A stretch of 64,000 bases of DNA. Origin: RUG11551 sp045586185 (GTDB lineage: Bacteria; Planctomycetota; Planctomycetia; Pirellulales; Thermoguttaceae). Shown here piece after piece: positions 50,456-59,515 of the stretch. Location: the NCBI GenBank assembly GCA_045586185.1, contig JAZMZV010000160.1, positions 1-64,000 on the forward strand. Direction: 5' to 3'. The position numbers and the translations under genes were made by a program. The notes below the pieces were generated by a model. It saw nothing but the letters and a program-made list of their open reading frames with translations, had not been told where the DNA came from and made no database searches. Numbering within the stretch: position 1 is the first letter of the stretch; every line of letters begins with the position of its first letter.

Positions 50456-52168
50456 ATGACATTCAAACCAACAATCTTCGTTCTGACGATAACATTTCTG
50501 ACCGCGCTGACTCTTTCCAGTCGTCTGTTTGCGGATGCGGTTCCAGACGCTAACGCTGTTTCCCAGCTCGTTGCTCAGCTTGGCGACGACGATTGCATGG
50601 TTCGCAACAACGCTCAGGAAATCCTGTTGGGTTTTGGAAACTCCGTTAAGGCGGAACTGGAAAAGGCGTTAGCGACAACGCAAGATCCGGAAATCTATCA
50701 GCGCTTGCAGTTTATTCTTCAGTCCATTCCCGTTGTTTGGGACGAGCCGGGAGACGAACCAGAGCTGTCGAAGTTTATTCAGCAATATCGTCGCGCAAGC
50801 TGCCTTTCCAGAATGATTGTTATGGAGGAACTGCGCCGGCTGCCGATAGAAATTCAGATTAAAGCGCTGGATAGAATTTTGCAGAAAGAGCAAAACAAAG
50901 GAACTGCTCTTTTTGCCGCCATGGCTATATGGTACTGGCGTCCGGAATCTGACAGCCCGCAATACGCTCAAATAACCCGGTATGTCAACGACGCCTGGAA
51001 AGATTCCAAAAGCGCGGCGCTTAAAAATCTGTATTATCTTGTTAACTACAAACAAATCAGAGCGGAAGCGACTTTATGGTTTGACAATCAGCTTCAAAAC
51101 ACAGTCGATTTGAATCGCATCCCGTCAAAGTCTGCTGAACTGATTCCGGAATACGTTGGAACCATTTTGGCTGAATTCGCCCGACGGGAAGCGGAATCGC
51201 TTGTGCCAATCGACGAACTTCCAGACAGAAAACGAATTAAATTCCCAGCGCCAAAATTTGGGACGTCTTCGTCGGTTGTTATTGTCAATGGCGTAGTTCA
51301 AAAACAGTTTTGTGTTCGCGGTCAGGTTCTCTCTGCACTGTCAAATTCCAGTATGGCAGGCGCCCAAAGCTTGTCAACGGCTTCGGTTATTCCGCTGCTC
51401 GGTCCGATTTATCTGTCTCACCGCGGAATGGAAAATGACGCTGACGCCTGGCTGAAATGGGAATTGTCCAATGCAAGAAACGTTACAGTCCTGCTGCACA
51501 GGACAATTGCGGAAACTCTTCATGAATACGGTCTTGATAAAGCAGCCGCAGACTTTTTGGAGTCAACAATCGCTGACAACAACTCAACAAACAAAGAACA
51601 GATTCGGATTCTGTCCACGGACGACAAAGGACGCCTTGGGTATTTTCGCGCCTGTCAGGCAAAACAGGAAAACAAACCGGATAAACAATGGGAATTTCTC
51701 AAGGAATCCTTAAAAGCGGATAAAGAAGAATTAGACTCTCTGATTATGCAATGGGAGCTTTGTCAACTTCCTGCCGAGGAAAACAAAATTGCCGCTATTA
51801 CAGACGAGGTCCGAAAGCAGGTTGATGAAAGCATCGAGAAGCTGCTTTCAGAACTGAATGAAGACATTATCAACAGCGGCACGGATTCGTATACCCAGCT
51901 CAATAAATACGCCTGGTTGGCAGTCAAAACAAACCGGCATTTGGATAACGCCCTTAAATATTCCAAAGAAGCTGTTGAGATCAATCCAACGTCTTCTGCC
52001 TGTATTGATACGTTGGCTCACTGTTACGCCGCTAACGGCGATTTAGACAAAGCCGTCGAATTCCAAAATCAGGCTGTTGCATTAGAACCCATTTCACAAG
52101 TGTTGTATAACAATTTGTTACATTTCAAGGAACTTAAAGAAAAAGAGACAATGAAAGACGACAATTAG
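50456..52168 (+). CDS. Secreted HEAT/TPR-repeat protein
   Basis: A 570-residue exported protein. Signal peptide at 1-26 (LTLSSRLFA-DAV). The N-terminal region (about 35-90) has HEAT-like helices with the DDDCMVRNNAQEILLGFG motif. A middle domain (90-300) is helical without a name. Two or more TPR units lie at the C-terminus, including LDNALKYSKEAVEINPTSSACIDTLAHCYAANGDLDKAV over about 495-535. This resembles planctomycete exported repeat proteins of unknown role. It is transcribed in the same direction as its neighbours and flanked by heptamer elements or related repeats; the TAG stop lies in a 35-bp dispersed repeat. Confidence 0.82.
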   Translation: MTFKPTIFVLTITFLTALTLSSRLFADAVPDANAVSQLVAQLGDDDCMVRNNAQEILLGFGNSVKAELEKALATTQDPEIYQRLQFILQSIPVVWDEPGDEPELSKFIQQYRRASCLSRMIVMEELRRLPIEIQIKALDRILQKEQNKGTALFAAMAIWYWRPESDSPQYAQITRYVNDAWKDSKSAALKNLYYLVNYKQIRAEATLWFDNQLQNTVDLNRIPSKSAELIPEYVGTILAEFARREAESLVPIDELPDRKRIKFPAPKFGTSSSVVIVNGVVQKQFCVRGQVLSALSNSSMAGAQSLSTASVIPLLGPIYLSHRGMENDADAWLKWELSNARNVTVLLHRTIAETLHEYGLDKAAADFLESTIADNNSTNKEQIRILSTDDKGRLGYFRACQAKQENKPDKQWEFLKESLKADKEELDSLIMQWELCQLPAEENKIAAITDEVRKQVDESIEKLLSELNEDIINSGTDSYTQLNKYAWLAVKTNRHLDNALKYSKEAVEINPTSSACIDTLAHCYAANGDLDKAVEFQNQAVALEPISQVLYNNLLHFKELKEKETMKDDN

Positions 52169-52330
52169 GCGAGCTGGGGCGCGTTAGTCCCGGAAAAACC
52201 GCGCAGCGGTCAAATAATTACGAATCAAACTGCGTAACTTTGCTGCGTTTCACGCCCACGGGTTTACACCCGAGGTTCGCCCAGGTTGTCGTTTTGTTAC
52301 AGCCTTTCATTCACTCGCAACTCCTAACTA
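52166..52330 (+). repeat. Dispersed repeat block before the pilin-like gene
   Basis: Begins at the stop codon with the 35-bp segment shared with 28926-28960. It continues through CCGCGCAGCGG and CCCACGGGTTTACACCCG (shared with the 2987 region), and ends in weak ACTCGCAACTCC heptamer-like units. Confidence 0.6.
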
Positions 52331-52344
52331 ATTCGTTACCTATC

Positions 52345-53406
52345 ATGACTCATCGCAACTCATTCCAATTCCGTTTCGCCTTTACCCTGGTCGAACTTTT
52401 GGTTGTTATGACTATTATCGGAATTTTGATGGCAATGCTGCTTCCTGCTATCAATGCCGCCCGGGAGAATGGCCGTCAGCTTCAGTGCCAAAACAACCTC
52501 AACCAGATCGGCAAAGCCTGTCAAAACCACATCACCACAAAAGGCTCGTTGCCTTGTGGCGGAAAGTACAATTACATCGGCCAAGCTGAGTTGGACGACG
52601 ACGGAGGAAAGGGTTCAACTGAAAAACAGGTTGGCGGCTGGATTTTCAATCTTCTGCCGTATGTTGAACAGAACTCCCTGTATCAAATGACAAGACAAGG
52701 CGATGTCGCTCGTGGACGAGTTGCTGCAACGCCGATCCCGTTGTTTTATTGTCCCTCACGCCGCAAGGCGCAGGGGTATCCGATGGATTCGTCTTCTAAG
52801 CCGGCAAATATGTCGGTTGAAAATGTGAAAGACGGATTGTACGGTAAAACCGACTATGCTGCCAACGGGGGAAATTCAAATAATATCTTCCAGGGAGCTG
52901 AAGCGGCAACAATCGCTTCAAATGAACAGCTTTCTGGAGTCGTTCGTCCGATGAAACCTGTCTCTGACAAAGAGATTCGCGACGGCAAATCGCATACGAT
53001 TCTTGCTGCTGAAAAGTACCTCCCGCCAGAACAATACGAAACCGGTTCGAATCCGGGCGACAAATCTGTCTGGCTGGTCGGTTGGAGTATTGAAAACATT
53101 CGATTCGCTCCGTATTTTAACGGTCAAACCGGAAAACCGGAACTGTACACCGGCTGGGAAACAAAGAGTCCTACCTGTGATGAAACCGCCGAGGGCAACA
53201 AAGTCAGAATGCCAAGACCGGATACGCGCGGAGAAGGGCTTTCAGGCAACGTTATCAATTTTGGCGCCCCGCACTCGTCCTTCATGCAAGCTGTTATGGT
53301 TGACTCCTCCGTCAGACAAATTAAATACGCCATCAATCCTAAAGTCTTTGGATGTCTGTGCAACCGCGCTGACGACGTCGGAATTAACCCGATGGACTTG
53401 AATTAA
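52345..53406 (+). CDS. DUF1559 pilin-like (type IV pseudopilin) protein
   Basis: About 353 residues from the ATG at 52345. Residues 1-13 form a short leader before FTLVELLVVMTIIGILMAMLLP, the prepilin N-terminal motif with Glu at position +5. It continues as INAARENGRQLQCQNNLNQIGKA, typical of the planctomycete DUF1559 (SBP_bac_10) family. The C-terminal box, usually H-x9-DG, reads HSSFMQAVMVDSSVRQI, with Ser in place of Gly after Asp. Likely processed by a prepilin peptidase and assembled in a pilus-like or secretion fibre; no other type IV pilus gene is nearby. Its TAA stop lies at the edge of a heptamer element. Confidence 0.92.
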   Translation: MTHRNSFQFRFAFTLVELLVVMTIIGILMAMLLPAINAARENGRQLQCQNNLNQIGKACQNHITTKGSLPCGGKYNYIGQAELDDDGGKGSTEKQVGGWIFNLLPYVEQNSLYQMTRQGDVARGRVAATPIPLFYCPSRRKAQGYPMDSSSKPANMSVENVKDGLYGKTDYAANGGNSNNIFQGAEAATIASNEQLSGVVRPMKPVSDKEIRDGKSHTILAAEKYLPPEQYETGSNPGDKSVWLVGWSIENIRFAPYFNGQTGKPELYTGWETKSPTCDETAEGNKVRMPRPDTRGEGLSGNVINFGAPHSSFMQAVMVDSSVRQIKYAINPKVFGCLCNRADDVGINPMDLN

Positions 53407-53511
53407 TTAGGAATTCGGAATTAGGAATTCGGAATTACGCTTCGCGCCTCAATAATACTATGTTGATCGCGAAGCGTTATTAATAAATCCGCATTCCGAA
53501 TTCCGAATTAA
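53404..53511 (+). repeat. Heptamer-hairpin element with two inverted cores
   Basis: ATTAGGA/ATTCGGA units, core TTACGCTTCGCGCCTCAAT (about 53435-53453), 13 nt, then an inverted half core GATCGCGAAGCGTTATT (53465-53481), then TTCCGAA units to 53511. It ends 10 bases before the next ATG. Confidence 0.85.
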
Positions 53512-53521
53512 ATAAACACCA

Positions 53522-55417
53522 ATGCCAAATCCCCGCCAATTTTCATACGTTCTCACTCTCGCCGTCCTGCTGACGGTGGCGTTTTCGTGCGACGCCGTTG
53601 CGGACTCTGCCGATAGCGGACCGAAGCCGTTCGGTCCGATGTCAATGAGTTTTCTTGACGACGATACGCTCTTGATTATGCAGCAGGACGCCCGCCGGCT
53701 GGACTGGTTTTCTCTTACGGAACGGAAAGCTCTCGATTCTGTTACGTTGCCGGACGAGCCGCATTTTATGCTCGTCGATTCCGGGTCATCCAAGGCGTTC
53801 GTCTCTTCTGGATGGGTTAACGGCTCAGTTTACGAGATTGACCTGAATTCAAAAAAGATCGTCCGAACGTGGAGCGGGATTCATTCCCCCTGGGCGCTGG
53901 CAAAGACGACGCAAAAACTCTACGTGGGACGGCGGTTTCATAACGACGTTTTGATTATCGACCTCAATTCCGGGAACATGGAAGAAAAGACCATTCCCGT
54001 TGTTCGCGAGCCGACCACGATGGTTCTCTCGCCGGACGAAAAGACGCTTTACGTCGGCAACGCCTTAACCGCCGGACCGGCAAACAGCGTCAACGTTGCG
54101 ACCAGTATCTCCCAGATTTCGCTTGCAGACAAGTGCATTAAGGAGATTCCGCTCGTCGACGGCTCCAACGTCATTCGCGGCATGGCGATTTCCCAAGACG
54201 GTCAATGGCTGCTGGCGGTTCATAATTTATCGTCACACCGCACGATTACCACTCAGTTGGCAGGCGGCTGGACAAGTCAAAACGGCTTGACGATTTACAA
54301 CGTTACAACCGGCGGGGCGGCGGCGACGTATCTGATTGACGATTCCTATTTAGGCGCGCCCAATCCGTGGTCGGTAGAATTCTCTCCCGACGGGAAACTG
54401 CTGGCGATTACCGTTGCTGGAGGACGGGAGATTCAGTTCTTTTCCGTCGAGGCGCTGATCAAACAGGTCAACCGCGACACGCGCAACATGTCGCTTCTTC
54501 TGCCGATTTACTACGACGTCGGCTCGTTTTTCAACTCGGCGAAAAGAATTCGCGTTCCGGAGCTTATTGGTCCGCGCGCTCTGGCGATGAACGACAAGTA
54601 CACCGTCGCCGCCGGGTATTTTTCCGACAATCTTGCCGTCTTTGACCGCGTAGACGCCCCTGTTGCCGATGGCGATTACAAGTTCCCTGCCAAGCGCTTC
54701 ACCAGCTTTCAGCCGCGCATCGTCCCGCTCGGTCCTGCGCCTGTACTTAATGCCGTTCGACGTGGCGAGATACTCTTTCACGACGGCGAGGCGTCGTCGG
54801 AATCCTGGCATTCCTGTGCGACGTGTCACCCGGACGCTCGCGTTGACGGCATGAACTGGGATCTGCTCAACGACGGGACGGGCAACCATAAAAGTACCAA
54901 GTCCATGGTCTTGGCGCACAAGACGCCGCCGTGCATGGCTCTGGGCGTTCGCGCCAACGCAGAAGCCGCCGTCGCCGCCGGGTTCGTTCACATTCACTTT
55001 ATGCCCCGCCAGCAGTCGGAATACAACGACGTCGACGAGTACCTCAAGGCGCTCGTTCCCGTCCTTGGTCCCGCAATTCAACCAGACGGAACGCTGTCGG
55101 AGTCCGCAAAACGCGGCAAGCGTCTTTTCCACAGCCCCAAGACCGGCTGCGCATCCTGTCACAGCGGACCGTATTTGACGGATTTAAAAATGCACGACGT
55201 CGGGACAGAGGCGCACAACGATTTCGGCGAGTCCGAGTTCGACACGCCGTCTTTGATTGAGATTCACCGAACCGGGCCGTACCTTCACGACGGTCGTTAC
55301 ACGACGTTGGAAGACCTGCTTTTCAAAGGGCTTCACGGCGACTTGAAAGGAGAACGGCTCAACCAGCTCACCGACCAGGAAAAAGCCGACTTGATAAACT
55401 ATCTTCTGTCGCTGTAG
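53522..55417 (+). CDS. Secreted beta-propeller cytochrome (two CXXCH)
   Basis: A 631-residue exported protein. Signal peptide at 1-28 (FSCDAVA-DSA). Residues about 35-390 form a YVTN/WD-like beta-propeller (SMSFLDDDTLLIM, TMVLSPDEKTLYVGNAL, SVEFSPDGKLLAITVAGG). The C-terminal third has two c-type haem motifs, CATCH at 432-436 and CASCH at 543-547, with the MauG/di-haem-peroxidase-like strings AHKTPPCMALGVRA and SLIEIHRTGPYLHDGRYTTLEDLL. Many planctomycetes encode such propeller-cytochrome fusions; an electron-transfer or peroxidase-like role in the periplasm is inferred, substrate unknown. It ends just before a gap of hairpins. Confidence 0.85.
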   Translation: MPNPRQFSYVLTLAVLLTVAFSCDAVADSADSGPKPFGPMSMSFLDDDTLLIMQQDARRLDWFSLTERKALDSVTLPDEPHFMLVDSGSSKAFVSSGWVNGSVYEIDLNSKKIVRTWSGIHSPWALAKTTQKLYVGRRFHNDVLIIDLNSGNMEEKTIPVVREPTTMVLSPDEKTLYVGNALTAGPANSVNVATSISQISLADKCIKEIPLVDGSNVIRGMAISQDGQWLLAVHNLSSHRTITTQLAGGWTSQNGLTIYNVTTGGAAATYLIDDSYLGAPNPWSVEFSPDGKLLAITVAGGREIQFFSVEALIKQVNRDTRNMSLLLPIYYDVGSFFNSAKRIRVPELIGPRALAMNDKYTVAAGYFSDNLAVFDRVDAPVADGDYKFPAKRFTSFQPRIVPLGPAPVLNAVRRGEILFHDGEASSESWHSCATCHPDARVDGMNWDLLNDGTGNHKSTKSMVLAHKTPPCMALGVRANAEAAVAAGFVHIHFMPRQQSEYNDVDEYLKALVPVLGPAIQPDGTLSESAKRGKRLFHSPKTGCASCHSGPYLTDLKMHDVGTEAHNDFGESEFDTPSLIEIHRTGPYLHDGRYTTLEDLLFKGLHGDLKGERLNQLTDQEKADLINYLLSL

Positions 55418-55454
55418 GGAAAGACTATTTACCCCCAGATTTTTCTATTCATAT

Positions 55455-55640
55455 CCCCACGTCTTTAGACGTGGGTAAAAATAATCATTCAAATAAGGGG
55501 GATAAAACACGGACCCCAAAAACGCCTCTCTCCCAATCCTCTCCCCGCCCCTGTTGGGGCGGGGAGAGGATTGGGATTTGTTCGTTAATATTTCATTTAT
55601 GTTGTTACTATTCCCACACCTAAAGGTGTGGGCTACGATA
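55455..55640. repeat. Three hairpins in a convergent gap
   Basis: CCCACGTCT...AGACGTGGG (55456-55475), the 20-bp perfect palindrome at 55532-55575, and CCCACACCT...AGGTGTGGG (55613-55632) followed by CTACGATA. The first and third share a stem layout with the element at 15096 but with different paired bases. No gene in 55418-55752. Confidence 0.8.
55532..55575. repeat. Perfect 20-bp palindrome with 4-nt loop
   Basis: 55532-55551 (CCCAATCCTCTCCCC...) pairs with 55556-55575 without a mismatch, loop TGTT. Very GC-rich. It lies between convergent genes and could be a two-way terminator, although neither side has a long U-run. Confidence 0.85.
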
Positions 55641-55752
55641 TTATGATTATTGTTTTCCTCACAGCTAAAGCAGTGAGGAAAAAGCGTCATAGAGTCAATA
55701 CGCCATTTCTTGGAACTTACTCAACATCAGAATTCACGCCCTACAGAAACGT

Positions 55753-58449
55753 TTAATCTCTGCTCCTTCGTCTGTATCCTTTCCTAAGAATAGATATAAT
55801 TATTACGACAATTGCCAAAAACAGAATCGCTATCGCGCCGTTAAAAATATAGTCGCGGCTTATGAGATATCGAATTATTTCCGGTTTAATGTCATTATCT
55901 TCATACAGTTCAAGCCAATAGGGAATCCACGTTTTATCTATTTTAGGATTGACGTTAGCGCCATGTTCGACAAGATAGCGAACGATTTCTAAATCGTTAT
56001 TATCAACAGCGCACATTAAAGCAGTATTGCCGAATGTATACTTATAATTGACGTCAATGCCGTGTTCTACAAGATAACGCGTCATTTTTCGATTATGCTT
56101 TTCAACAGCGTATCGTAACGCATTTCCATAGGAATTCACAGCGTTGATATCGGCGCCATGTTCAACGAGAAGTTTTATGGCGTCGTAATCGTTATGATTC
56201 GCGGCGTAAAGCAGCGGTAAACAGTCATCCGTACCAGAAATTTCGACGTCCGCGCCATGGTCGAGAAGCGTCTTGATCTTAACCAAATCTCCATCTTCAA
56301 TAAAAAGGTCCAAAAGAGGGTCTTCATCACACCATTCTTCTCCTAATAAACATCTGTTGATCCTTAAATTGACGTCCAACCCATTATCGACAAGCCATTG
56401 AAAAATTTCTTCGTCGTCGATTATATTTTCGTTAAATATAAACTGAATAGCGCCTTCTAAAGGCGTTGTCAGATTGTCTGCTTTAGAGTTTATATCCAGT
56501 CCCTGTTTAATCAACCACTGAAACAGAATCCAGTTATCGCTCCGGACGGCGTAATGCAATAATGTGGCGCCGCTTTCCGCTTTAGCGTGAACATCGCACC
56601 CTTGATTAACGAGCCATTGAACCAGTCTCAAATTGCCGCTGCCGACAGCGGGAAACAAAACCGTTCTGCCGTCGCTGTCTTTTAACTTTAAATTCAAACC
56701 ATTCTTGACCAGCCACTGAACCAGTTCCAGATTTCCGCTTCTGGCTGCGGAAAACAAGAGAAGCGTACACTCCTCCTCGTCATTAACGTTAAACGTTACT
56801 CCCTGTTTTACCAGCCATTGTACCAATTCCAAATTCCCGCTTTCGGCAGCTGAAGACAAAAATACGAAACGGTCATTTTCATCTAAATTCAAGTTGCGAT
56901 TAAACAAACTCTGCACCAGTTTCAAATCGCCTTGTTGGGCTGTCATAGATAAAATTGAAAAGTGTTGCGCTCTGATTTCTTTAAGCTGAGCGCCATGATC
57001 AATCAAATAACGCGCTATAACGGTTTTGTTATTGCGAAGAGCCAGCCGCAATAATGAGGGTTTAGAAAAGCTTTCGTCATTTTCCTCATTGGGACTGTCT
57101 ATAACCGCGCCATGTTCTACAAGATAACGAACCATTTCATAATCGCCTGCTTTAACCGCGATATACAACGGCTCCCTCCCGTATTCATCCGGTTTATTGA
57201 CGTCTGCACCGACAGAAACAAGCCATTTAACCAGTTTCATGTTTCGACTTAGAATAGCTTTTGGAAAAAGGTCCTGACAAAACTCTTTAACGTCACACCC
57301 ATGTGCGGCAAGCCATTGAACCAGCTCCAAATTCCCGCTCAGAACAGCGGCGCACAAAACGTCTTTGTCTTCTAATGCGATGTCGTTAATCTCAGCCCCA
57401 GCTTCAATCAGACATTGAACCACAGACAACTTCCCCAATTGTGCTGCATAGCATATTGGGGTTTCCTTAACGTCCTCAGACAGATTGGGATCCAAGCCGT
57501 TTTTCACCAGCCATTGAATCATCTCACAGGAACCGCCGTCAATGGCGTAATACAAAAGGCTATAATTATTGACGTCTTTTTCATGAATATCAGCGCCCTG
57601 TTCAACAAGCCACTGAACCATCTCCAGATTTCCGCTCTGAACCGCATAGTGTAACACGGAATACTTCTCATCCATACGTTTCTCGAGATCCAATCCCTGT
57701 TCGACAAGCCACTTAACCAATTGCAAATTCCCGCTCCTTGCTCCAGAATGCAATAAAGACCTGTCTCTCATGGTCAAAACGCCGATGTCAGCGCCTTGCT
57801 CAACCAGCCATTGAACCAGCTCCAAATTCCCGCTTTGTGCCGCGTAATGCAGTACAGACACGCTAGAGTTATTTTGGACGTTAATACTGGCGCCCTGCTC
57901 TGCCAGCCATTGAACCAGTTCCAAACTACCACTTCGGGCGGCATAGTGCATAACGCTTAATTCTCGCCGGGATTTTCTATTGACGTTTGCGCCCTGATTG
58001 ACCAGCCATTGAACCAGTTCCAGATTCCCGCTTCGGGCGGCGTAATGGATTATCGTGCGAACGTTATGACCTCGCCAAATATTGACGCCATGCATCGTCA
58101 GCCACTGCACCAGTTCCAGACTCCCGCTTTGAGCGGCGTAATGCGCGACGGTGTACCCTTCTTCAGTGATGACGTTGATGTCCGCGCCTTTCTCGATAAG
58201 AGTTTTAACGCGCTCTATATCGCCCATAAACGCCGCGTAATGCAGAACGTTTTGCCCTTTGGCTTGGAATTCAAAGTCAAAATTCCCGGTTTGAAACATC
58301 TCCTCAAACCGTTCGACACAGACTTTGCCAAAGCATTGTTCCGCTTCCTGAACGCGTTTATCCAAAGCAGAACCGTCCGCAAAACACACGCCCGCGGCGC
58401 TTATCATAAGTAGAACGAAAAAGGAGAGAACGGCTTTTCGGAGCGTCAT
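55753..58449 (-). CDS. Ankyrin-repeat protein with signal peptide and C-terminal membrane anchor
   Basis: About 898 residues from the ATG at 58449 (MTLRKAVLSFFVLLMISAAG); an in-frame start 12 codons earlier (58485) is possible. Signal peptide at 1-26 (AGVCFA-DGS). Roughly 24 ankyrin units of about 33 residues follow, many with LHYAAQSGNLELVQWLVEQGADI. Near the C-terminus there is a TM helix (FNGAIAILFLAIVVIIISIL) and a basic end (RKGYRRRSRD). So, unlike its two relatives at 228-4171, this one should be anchored with its ankyrin stack outside the cytoplasm. Between the signal peptide and the first unit lies a Cys-containing cap (QCFGKVCVERFEEM). Divergent from higBA. Confidence 0.9.
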   Translation of the reverse strand: MTLRKAVLSFFVLLMISAAGVCFADGSALDKRVQEAEQCFGKVCVERFEEMFQTGNFDFEFQAKGQNVLHYAAFMGDIERVKTLIEKGADINVITEEGYTVAHYAAQSGSLELVQWLTMHGVNIWRGHNVRTIIHYAARSGNLELVQWLVNQGANVNRKSRRELSVMHYAARSGSLELVQWLAEQGASINVQNNSSVSVLHYAAQSGNLELVQWLVEQGADIGVLTMRDRSLLHSGARSGNLQLVKWLVEQGLDLEKRMDEKYSVLHYAVQSGNLEMVQWLVEQGADIHEKDVNNYSLLYYAIDGGSCEMIQWLVKNGLDPNLSEDVKETPICYAAQLGKLSVVQCLIEAGAEINDIALEDKDVLCAAVLSGNLELVQWLAAHGCDVKEFCQDLFPKAILSRNMKLVKWLVSVGADVNKPDEYGREPLYIAVKAGDYEMVRYLVEHGAVIDSPNEENDESFSKPSLLRLALRNNKTVIARYLIDHGAQLKEIRAQHFSILSMTAQQGDLKLVQSLFNRNLNLDENDRFVFLSSAAESGNLELVQWLVKQGVTFNVNDEEECTLLLFSAARSGNLELVQWLVKNGLNLKLKDSDGRTVLFPAVGSGNLRLVQWLVNQGCDVHAKAESGATLLHYAVRSDNWILFQWLIKQGLDINSKADNLTTPLEGAIQFIFNENIIDDEEIFQWLVDNGLDVNLRINRCLLGEEWCDEDPLLDLFIEDGDLVKIKTLLDHGADVEISGTDDCLPLLYAANHNDYDAIKLLVEHGADINAVNSYGNALRYAVEKHNRKMTRYLVEHGIDVNYKYTFGNTALMCAVDNNDLEIVRYLVEHGANVNPKIDKTWIPYWLELYEDNDIKPEIIRYLISRDYIFNGAIAILFLAIVVIIISILRKGYRRRSRD

Positions 58450-58517
58450 TGGACTTACTATTTTATATAGAGAGGAATAATGCACAAAGAATTGACTCCA
58501 ACGTCAATTTAACAATA

Positions 58518-58545
58518 ATTATAATTAGAATTAGATTATTTGCAA
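58518..58545 (-). promoter_or_regulatory. Promoter of the anchored ankyrin gene
   Basis: On the minus strand TTGCAA (58540-58545), 16 bp, TATAAT (58518-58523). Confidence 0.5.
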
Positions 58546-58610
58546 TAGGGCGACGGGAAAACAAGGGCGAGAACGGGGATTACCAGCTCAAAAAAATTTT
58601 TTGAACAATC

Positions 58611-58638
58611 TTGACAGATATATCGTATATGATATAAT
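58611..58638 (+). promoter_or_regulatory. Promoter and likely operator of higBA
   Basis: Perfect TTGACA (58611-58616), 16 bp, perfect TATAAT (58633-58638). An ATATC...GATAT inverted repeat (58620-58624 and 58631-58635) overlaps spacer and -10, as expected for an antitoxin operator. The ATG at 58645 is only 6 nt past the -10, so the transcript is probably leaderless. Confidence 0.75.
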
Positions 58639-58644
58639 AGAGAC

Positions 58645-59010
58645 ATGAAATATCAAATACGTTTTTACGATTTGCCTAAAAGTCAAAAAGTTCCTATTGA
58701 GGATTTTTTGGAAGAATTGAGGCGCGACAATCCTAAGTTACACATCAAAACAGTTCGTAACTTGGAATTGCTGTCCGATTACGGTTCGGATTTAGGCGCT
58801 CCATTTATTAAATACCTTGAGGATGGCATTTACGAATTACGGAGCGTATTTGGATCAAATGCTACTCGTATTTTTTATTTCTTCTTTTCCAAAGAAGAAA
58901 ATGTTATTGTATTAACAAACGGTTTTTTGAAAAAAACACAAAAAACCCCTATTCACGAATTAGAAAAAGCTAAACAATATAAATCAGAATACGAATCAAG
59001 ACAATCATGA
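58645..59010 (+). CDS. higB: HigB/RelE-type toxin (Gp49-like family)
   Basis: A 121-residue protein of the phage-derived Gp49-like/HigB family, RelE-fold mRNA-interferase toxins. It shows YQIRFYDLPKSQKVPIEDFLEEL at the start, LGAPFIKYLEDGIYELRSVFG in the middle (the conserved G-x-YELR strand) and NATRIFYFFFSKEENVIVLTNGFLKKTQKTP near the end, with candidate active-site Arg and Lys residues. It overlaps higA by 4 bp (ATGA). Toxin-first order is typical of higBA. No Shine-Dalgarno is visible and the start codon sits at the predicted transcription start. Confidence 0.92.
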   Translation: MKYQIRFYDLPKSQKVPIEDFLEELRRDNPKLHIKTVRNLELLSDYGSDLGAPFIKYLEDGIYELRSVFGSNATRIFYFFFSKEENVIVLTNGFLKKTQKTPIHELEKAKQYKSEYESRQS

Positions 59011-59282
59011 CCAAAACATTTGAACAATATCGAGAAAAACTTTTGAACGATCCGGAATTTGTTGAACAGTACGATCAGTTTGAACCTGAATACCAGCTGG
59101 TTCGTCAGATCATTGAAGCTCGCATTGAACAAAAGCTGACTCAAAAGGAACTGGCTCAACGAATCGGAACCAAGCAAAGCAATATTGCCCGGCTGGAAAG
59201 CGGAGCAAGCAATCCCTCACTGCAATTTCTCAAAAGGGTAGCGCAGGGGTTAGGCAAGAATTTGTCAATTTCATTCAAATGA
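59007..59282 (+). CDS. higA: HigA-type antitoxin (XRE helix-turn-helix)
   Basis: A 91-residue DNA-binding antitoxin. The HTH is at about 38-78 (RIEQKLTQKELAQRIGTKQSNIARLESGASNPSLQFLKRVAQGL), as in Cro/CI-like HigA. The N-terminal part (FEQYREKLLNDPEFVEQYDQ) probably contacts the toxin. It starts within the last codons of higB, giving translational coupling, and should repress its own promoter at 58611-58638 together with HigB. Confidence 0.93.
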   Translation: MTKTFEQYREKLLNDPEFVEQYDQFEPEYQLVRQIIEARIEQKLTQKELAQRIGTKQSNIARLESGASNPSLQFLKRVAQGLGKNLSISFK

Positions 59283-59295
59283 TTTTGGGAAATTG

Positions 59296-59458
59296 AGGCA
59301 ATAGGCAAGAGGCAGTAGGCAGTAGGAACGCAAGCGCTTCAAAAACTATTGCCTTCGTGGGGTTCACCAACGGCTATTAATGTTGAACTGCTACTCAGTT
59401 CTATAGGAACGCTATCGCATCTTTTTAAAAACTATTGCCTACTACCTACTGCCTACAG
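59296..59458 (+). repeat. Composite heptamer-hairpin element after higA
   Basis: TAGGCAA/TAGGCAG units, core GAACGCAAGCGCTTC (59326-59340) then AAAAACTATTGCCTT, about 60 bp of unrelated sequence, then a second GGAACGCTATCGCATC core followed by the same AAAAACTATTGCC and TACTGCC units. It looks like a duplication or an insertion between two core-arm copies. Confidence 0.75.
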
Positions 59459-59509
59459 TCAATCTGTCCTCCGCTCCTTGTCAAAATTCTCATTTTTGAT
59501 AAAATAGAT

Positions 59510-59515
59510 TATAAT
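59510..59515 (+). promoter_or_regulatory. -10-like box upstream of mgtE
   Basis: A TATAAT at 59510-59515 with no good -35. About 180 nt then separate it from the mgtE start. The stretch has a GACGGCTTACCGTC hairpin but I cannot identify a magnesium riboswitch in it. Confidence 0.3.

Noticed and set aside
53043..53060. GGTTCGAATCC-like string resembling a tRNA T-arm
   Set aside because: It lies in frame within the DUF1559 gene, and no acceptor or anticodon arms surround it.
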